The notes beneath the pieces are model-generated. The model was given only the letters and a program-made list of their open reading frames with translations, did not search any database and was not told where the DNA came from. Shown piece after piece: positions 58,623 to 64,000 of a DNA stretch of 64,000 nt. The first letter of the stretch is position 1. Each line of letters begins with the position of its first letter. Origin of the DNA: Sambucus nigra (Eukaryota; Streptophyta; Magnoliopsida; Dipsacales; Adoxaceae); NCBI GenBank assembly GCA_949130495.1, contig OX422216.1:365080605-365144604 (forward strand), read 5' to 3'. Both the position numbers and the translations under genes were made by a program.

Positions 58623-60226
58623 TGTAAGGACACAAATTTCCAATTGAGTCCATGTATTGTGTTGGCTCAATTCCGGACAAAAACATTTATTCATAGGATA
58701 GTATGTCATTGTTATACTCTCAAGCCTATGAAGTGTTTGTTGAAGACGTAGCGGCAAAGAATATAAAGCTTCATCAAATATGCCGGTTTGCGTGCCTCGT
58801 TTCTACGTCATCAACTATAGTTCCATGCTCCCAAGGTATGAATGCAATTATATATATATAGGAGCTTGGAACAAAGTTTATTGGGTGTTAGGTTTAATAT
58901 AAACTATGTTTTTATTTTCAGAAAATATAATTAGAACTTTAAATTAAAGTATATAAAGTTTCTGGGCCAAAATCAAATTTTACAAAATTTCTGGAAGTCG
59001 TTCGAAATGTCGTTCGAACGAGTTTTTTCGTTCGAACGAGTTTGCCAACGAGTTCCCACCAAGGTATACTGGTCCGTCGTTCGAAATGTCGTTCGAACGA
59101 GATTGTTCGTTCTAACGAGGTTTCCAACGAGATTCTAACGAAGTCTATACTGGAGCGTCATTAGAAGTCTCGTTCGAACGAAATGTCGTTCGAACGAGAG
59201 GCCAGGCGGGAACAGTTTTTGGCAGTTTTTTGGCAGTTTTGCACCCACTTCCCCACTTGGTTTTTAACCAACTTTTTCAGACTTTGACTTGTGCGGGAAG
59301 GACATTTTCTAATCTAACTTTTCCAATGTATTTCCATCTCTTAGAGAGAGTTTGAGAGCAAATTTGGTTAAGGAAAATGTTCATGTTTTGAGTGAGTTTT
59401 TTTGAGAAAATATTGTATCACTCTAGTGTTTTACACCCATATTGTTTATCCAAGTTCTTATATACATATCAAACTGCTTGGAGTTTGGCACCGGTTTTTC
59501 TCTACCGAATTCAAGAAGAGAAGTTTCGAGTTTTGCTTCTACCTCCCACGAAGAAAGAAGAAGTGTTTCTATGTTGATTTACCCACACGGAGAAAGGCTC
59601 CAGGCTCGGGTGACGGTGACCATATAAAGTCCTATCGGTGGATTCCGATACCGCGGTGGTGTTCCAAGGTTATCCGCTAGGAAGAGGTGTCTACAAGAAG
59701 AAGCGTCGAGGCTTGAGAGGGACCGAGTTAGTCGTTGTAAGTCTATCTGTCTTGTACTTGTAATTCCATATCTATTGGATTTGTGGCTAGGGCCGTCCGA
59801 GGTTTTTTCCCGTCTTGGGTTTTTCCTCGTACATCGCGGCGTAGTGTGATATTGTTTATTTTATCTTGCATCATAATTTAGAACGCATGCTTAGGATAAT
59901 TCAAGATAAAATTTGATTTAATTATCACACTCAATTTAATTTGGACTTATATTAAATACTGGGTAAAGTTGTTTAATTCAGGTCTCTTGCTAAAATTGGT
60001 TTGGCCTAACTTTGTTTAAAAGAAAAATATGACTTAGGCAAATTCTAGGACTTGGATTAATTAATCGGTTTAAGTGAATATATTAATTGTTTAATTTTAC
60101 TTCACTCGGTGTAATTTAATTTTTGTTTAAGAAATTAAAATTATAATTTGTTGTTTTGAAAGATTGAACCATCTCAACGCTTCCGCATCGTGTTTGTTTT
60201 ATACTTAAAAGGAAATTGAGTTAACA
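58623..60226 (+). repeat. 3' LTR of copy 3
   Basis: 1,604 bp, almost the same as 54270-55857. The main differences are loss of one palindrome unit and gain of another in 58996-59203, plus a short duplication of ggcagtttt. Ends GTTAACA before the duplication GTAGG (60227-60231). Confidence 0.92.
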
Positions 60227-62015
60227 GTAGGAACTGGCCGCGTAGTCACGAGACATATGGTTTTTATAATACAATGATAATTTAAAAATATCTAGACTTT
60301 GGCTTAAAAACATGCCGTTAGTGGGTGAAAATATAAGCTAGCCCCCAAATGGCCCCGTAAGAAGGACGGACACCTCGCACGGGACCAATGTAACTCATAG
60401 GAATTGACCGCGTAGTCACGGGCCTCCCAGTTTGAGAATATGACAATACTTTGAAAATATTTATATTAGGCTTAAAACAAGCCTTTAAAGGGTGAAAACC
60501 CAAACTAACCCCCATACGGCCCCGTAAAAGGCATGAACACCTCAAACGGGATCAATGTAACTTGTACGAACTAACCGTGTAGTCACGGGTCTTTTGACTT
60601 GAGAATATGATGATAATTTAAAAATATTTAGATTATTCTTAACAACATGTCGTTTGAGGGTGACAACAGCTTGCACGGGGTCACTGTAACTCGTAGGAAC
60701 TGACCGCATAGTCATGGTACATATGGTTTGAGAATACGATGATAATTTGAAAGTATCTAGACTTTGACCTAAAAACATGTCATTGGTGGATGAAAACCTA
60801 AACTAGCCCCCAAATGGACCCGTAAGAGGCAGGGATATCTCGCACGGGACCAATGTAACTCGTAGGAATTGATCGCGTAGTCACGGGTCTCCCGGTTTGA
60901 AAATATGGCGATAATTTGAAAATATCTAGATTAGTCTTAAAAACAAGCCGTTAAAGGGTGAAAACCAAAACCAACCCCCATACGGCCCCGTAAGAGGCAT
61001 GAACACCTTAAACGGGACCAATGTAACTTGTACGAACTTACCGTGTAGTCACAGATCTCCCGGTTTGAGAATATGACGATAATTTAAAAATATTTAGATT
61101 ATTCTTAAAAACATGCCATTGAGGGTGAAAACTCAAACCAGTCCTTAAACGGCCCCGTAAGAGGGACTATGGCCTCGAGAAGGGCCAATGAAACTCATAG
61201 GAACTAATCGCGTAGTCACGAGACATATGGTTTGAGGATATGATGATAATTTGAAAATATCTAGACTTTAACTTAAAAACTATGTCGTTAGTGGGTGAAA
61301 ACTTAAACTAGTCCCCAAATGGCCTCGTAAGAGGCACGAACACCTCGCATGTCATAATTTGAAAATATCTATATTAGGCATAAAAATAAGTCTTTTGACG
61401 GTGAAAACCCAAACCATCCCCCATATGGCCCCGTAAGAGGCATGGACACCTCGCACGGGGACAATGTAACTCGTAGGAACTCGTCGCGTAGTCTAATAAT
61501 ACAATGATAATTTTAAAATATCTAGACTTTGGCTTAAAAACATGCCATTAGTGGGTGAAAACCTAAACTAGCCCCCAAATGGTCCTGTCAGAGGCACAAA
61601 CACCTAGCACGGAACTAATGTAGCTCGTAGAAATTGATCGCGTAGTCACGGATCTCTCGATTTGAGAATATGATGATAATTTGAAAATATCTAGATTAGT
61701 CTTAAAAACAAGACGTTAAAGGGTGAAAATTCAAACCATCCCCCAAATGGCCCCGTAAGAGGCATGAATACCTTAAACGGGACCAATGTAACTTGTAGGA
61801 ACTGACTATGTAGTCACGGGTCTCCCGGTTTGAGAATATAATGATAATTTATAATATTAAATTATTCTTTAAACATGTCGTTTGAGGGTGAAAACTTAAA
61901 CCAGTCCTCAAATGGCCCTAAAAGAGCCCTAACACCTTGCATGCGACTAATGTAACTCATAGGAACTGACCGCGTAGCCACAAGACTTCCAATTTGAGAA
62001 TACAATAACAATTTT
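60227..62015. repeat. 168-bp tandem array, right part
   Basis: Continues the interrupted C monomer and runs about ten to eleven more 168-bp units in A-B-C order. Local deletions occur near 60665 (part of a C), 61350 (part of an A) and 61492 (a B joined to a C). The array ends in a partial C near 62015. Confidence 0.9.
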
Positions 62016-62424
62016 AACTCTTATATGCAAATTTTTAGCTTAAATAAGATTTTTTTAAAATTACTTGGTTACTAATATAATCTCTTTCTTGTATCCTATT
62101 TTTTTGCAGGATAACATATCTTTTATCCACGTAGAACACATGAAGTCAATGGTTTACAATAAAGGGATTATTTATTTAATGTCGTTAATATTCAAGATTC
62201 TATTTTTTTGTGTTATGGTCATGCGGGCTTTACATTATGTAGGTTTTATATTATCATGTTTTAGAATGTTCGGAAAATAGAGGAAACTCTGCCAATTTTT
62301 TGGTCTGTGAACTATTAAGACTTGTAATATTTTGAAGTTTGTATGTACATTATTTTATCAACAACTTGCGAGATTCGCAATTTTTGAATTTTCTTGTTTT
62401 CAAATAATTAATTTTTTTTCCCTG
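62016..62424. other. CACTA right interior, no recognised gene
   Basis: A frame at 62065-62280 begins near a TTTTTTTGCAG splice acceptor-like site (62101-62110) but has no recognised domain. Confidence 0.4.
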
Positions 62425-62693
62425 ATCCAAAAATTTTGGCACAATTCAAAACTGTGCCAAAAGTGTATCAAATTTTGGAATGATTTTGAATTGTGCCAAA
62501 AGTGTACCAAAATGTACTCAATCTGGCATAGTTATAAAGTGTGCCAGAAATATTAAATTCTGGCATGGTTTTAAAGTGTTCCAGAAGTGTTCCCGTTTGC
62601 TCAAATCTGGCACACTTTTAAACCGTGTTAGAAAAAAATGGCCATTTTGGAATACTCGATTCTGGCACACTTCAAAAATCGTGTCGTGTAGTG
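62425..62693. repeat. Right terminus and subterminal repeats of the CACTA element
   Basis: Seven or more copies of tggcaca/tgtgcca-type motifs, several paired as hairpins (for example ttggcacaattc with aaactgtgccaa), ending CGTGTCGTGTAGTG. Confidence 0.87.
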
Positions 62694-63092
62694 AATTGAA
62701 TCCCACCAATAGAAATCAGAACAACAATCATATAAGGATTTCAATCCTTATAATTCTCGGGAATAAGAATCTATATATCGTTTTCAAATGGTGTGAGATT
62801 ACCAGAGTCCAATCAAGACAGCCCTTAGACTCACATCTCACCGATGCTCTTGTTCAATACATTTTGGGATGTACCATTCACAGTCCTCTATTTAACTATC
62901 GTACGAGTTCTTGAACCATTATACAGGTTCCCATAACTTGATATAAAGTAATAGGATTTCATCTCAATCATTCTGATAGGATGTCATATACTTACCTAGG
63001 TTGTGAACCTTTCAATAGAACTAGAACCATAATTATGATCTCCTTGTGATTAAGCCGAACCCACTCACCAAAATTCTTACAAAACTCTATTG

Positions 63093-63133
<41 letters not shown>

Positions 63134-63280
63134 TACACACACAAACATATATGAAACAATATATTTAAACAAGTATAAAGTATTCTCACCAAGATGATTC
63201 TTATTTCAAAATGAATAAGACATTCCTTTATTAATCAAAATAAGATATCATTAAATGGTTTTAAGAATAAAACCCTAATA
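62694..63280 (-). repeat. 3' LTR of the Tork-like copia, proximal part
   Basis: From the AAT duplication to the polypurine tract. The minus-strand start reads TATTAGGGTTTT (TGTTAGGG expected). Contains an (AT)n/(AC)n microsatellite at 63096-63143. Confidence 0.75.
63096..63143. repeat. (AT)n(AC)n compound microsatellite
   Basis: About 30 bp of AT followed by an acacacacatacacacac-type run. Confidence 0.95.
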
Positions 63281-63295
63281 ATCTCCCACTTAGTC

Positions 63296-63650
63296 TTAAA
63301 GACATGTGTCAATGAACTCACCTCCCATTCCTTCTATGTAGCTGTAAAAATTCCTAGTTAGTAATCTCTTTTTATAAGGATCCTCCAGGTTGTCCTGAGA
63401 TGCAATCTTGGTCACAATCACGTCGCCCCTCGGTACGATATCTTGAATTATGTGATACTTACGCTTAATGTGTTGAACCCTCTTATGAGTCCTTGGTTCT
63501 TTTGAATTTGCAACAACACCACTATTGTTACAATAAAATGTAATTGCCAACTACACTAAAGGAACGACACCCAAGTCACTGACAACCTTTTTTGCTGCCT
63601 CCTTAGCGACGACATACTCGACTTCAATGGTAGAATCGGTAATACATGAT
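63296..63650 (-). pseudogene. Copia RNase H (Tork-like)
   Basis: Minus strand. EVEYVVAKEAAKK (about 63590-63630) precedes an open stretch at 63296-63550 with FYCNNSGVVANSKEPRTHKR (third catalytic Asp replaced by Asn; the family has CDNSGA) and VQHIKRKYHIIQDIVPRGDV. These are the C-terminal motifs of copia RNase H. An in-frame stop separates the two blocks. It ends close to the polypurine tract and 3' LTR, as usual. Confidence 0.85.
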
Positions 63651-64000
63651 TGATTTATAATCCTTTAACTTATGGCTCTACCTCCTAGGGTAAATACAAA
63701 ACTTGAGGTCAATCTCTTAGAATCCCTATCTTACTAAAAGTTCAAGTTTGTGTACCCAATGGGTACTAGAAAATCACTGAGTAAACCATCGCATAATATC
63801 TAATCCTCTTCAGGTGCTTGAGAATGTGCTTAATAATAGTCTATTAATCCTTAACTATATTAGACTAGAATCTTATGACCACTCCATGGGCATAAAAAAT
63901 ATTCATTATAGTACATACCATAGCATACATGAGGTTGCCCAACATAGAAGCATAAGGTATATTCCTCATATGATCTATCTAATCAGGTGTCTTAGGATAC
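63651..64000 (-). pseudogene. Copia RT end / RNase H start (Tork-like), cut by window edge
   Basis: Minus strand. DHMRNIPYASMLGNLMYAMV (about 63915-63980; family IPYASAVGSLMYAM) and IIKHILKHLKRIRYYAMVY (about 63790-63850) are the connection between RT and RNase H in copia elements. Several stops are present. It continues beyond the window. Confidence 0.82.

Larger units (their letters stand above)
54270..60226 (+). mobile_element. Gag-only LTR retrotransposon (TR-GAG type, Sirevirus-like), copy 3, intact
   Basis: Complete element of 5,957 bp with near-identical LTRs (54270-55857 and 58623-60226), target duplication GTAGG, two primer sites, one intact gag ORF and a polypurine tract. The internal region is only about 2.77 kb and has no protease, integrase, RT or RNase H. 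It must use enzymes from another element, as described for TR-GAG elements. Near-identical LTRs and an open gag mean recent insertion. The Gag type, LTR palindromes and multiple polypurine tracts point to a Sirevirus origin. Confidence 0.9.
49571..62693. mobile_element. Pack-CACTA transposon carrying gene fragments, satellite and a nested retroelement
   Basis: The left end CACTACACCAAAAATAGC and right end (reverse complement) CACTACACGACACGATT are CACTA termini. A 3-bp duplication AAT flanks both (49568-49570, 62694-62696), as expected for En/Spm transposons. Subterminal copies of a TTTGGCACA / TCTGGCACA motif in both orientations occur at 49590-49720 and 62425-62690, probable transposase binding sites. 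There is no TNP2 transposase. Inside are a CPSF6-like fragment, a lysyl-tRNA synthetase exon, a 168-bp repeat array and a gag-only retroelement. Length 13.1 kb, or about 7.2 kb without the retroelement. Confidence 0.88.
48567..64000 (-). mobile_element. Tork-like Ty1/copia element (3' end), interrupted by a Pack-CACTA
   Basis: Minus strand; enters from the right edge. RT end and RNase H at 63300-64000, polypurine tract at 63281-63292 (minus AAGTGGGAGAT), then a 3' LTR of about 1.59 kb split into 62694-63280 and 48567-49570 by the transposon. The left end reads TGTTGGGGATCG on the plus strand, that is, ATCCCCAACA at the LTR end, typical for this copia group. Confidence 0.8.

Noticed and set aside
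53350..62015. CRISPR-like repeat-spacer array
   Set aside because: Repeats are contiguous 168-bp monomers without unique spacers, in plant nuclear DNA; this is a satellite.
62332..62914. Frames with repeated CQK/FW motifs near the CACTA right end
   Set aside because: The pattern comes from the subterminal TTTGGCACA repeats read as codons.

Overview
The window is AT-rich plant nuclear DNA with no intact host gene. It is a nest of transposable elements at least four layers deep. The organism is an angiosperm with a repeat-rich genome. This rests on plant-specific retroelement lineages (Tat/Ogre-like and chromodomain Ty3/gypsy, Sirevirus-like and Tork-like Ty1/copia), initiator-Met tRNA primer sites, a CACTA transposon with 3-bp target duplications, and captured fragments of two plant genes. 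I cannot name the species.

Layer 0: a decayed Tat/Ogre-like Ty3/gypsy element on the minus strand supplies most of the background (about 4.1-6.9, 30.6-33.9 and 44.0-48.6 kb). It keeps recognisable gag, protease, RT, RNase H and integrase, and seems to carry an antisense extra ORF that resembles a plant mobile domain. Layer 1, inserted into it or abutting it: (a) a gag-only Sirevirus-like element cut by the left window edge (1-3779, minus); (b) a Sirevirus-type copia element (6924-30626, minus); (c) a chromodomain gypsy element (33915-43969, minus); (d) a Tork-like copia whose 3' end enters from the right (48567-64000, minus). Layer 2: a gypsy element (10015-17894, TSD GTGCA) and a second gag-only element (19989-25937, TSD AATTG) lie inside (b). 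A 13.1-kb Pack-CACTA transposon (49571-62693, TSD AAT) lies inside the 3' LTR of (d). Layer 3: a solo LTR (10683-13706, TSD CTAAC) lies inside the layer-2 gypsy LTR. A third, young gag-only element (54270-60226, TSD GTAGG) lies inside a satellite array carried by the CACTA.

Three things stand out. (1) The gag-only Sirevirus-like family (TR-GAG type) has three independent copies here, none with pol. One has near-identical 1.6-kb LTRs and an intact 653-aa Gag with two CCHC knuckles. (2) The CACTA transposon carries an exon of an organellar-type lysyl-tRNA synthetase, the RS-rich C-terminus of a CPSF6-like mRNA 3'-end factor, and a 168-bp tandem array organised as a 504-bp A-B-C higher-order repeat. 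(3) Several LTR families carry clusters of short palindromes or hairpins. In the young TR-GAG element the number of palindromes differs between its own two LTRs.

The only intact coding sequence is the TR-GAG gag. Everything else is pseudogenic. Captured or degenerate reading frames were read by eye; no alignment or database search was run.
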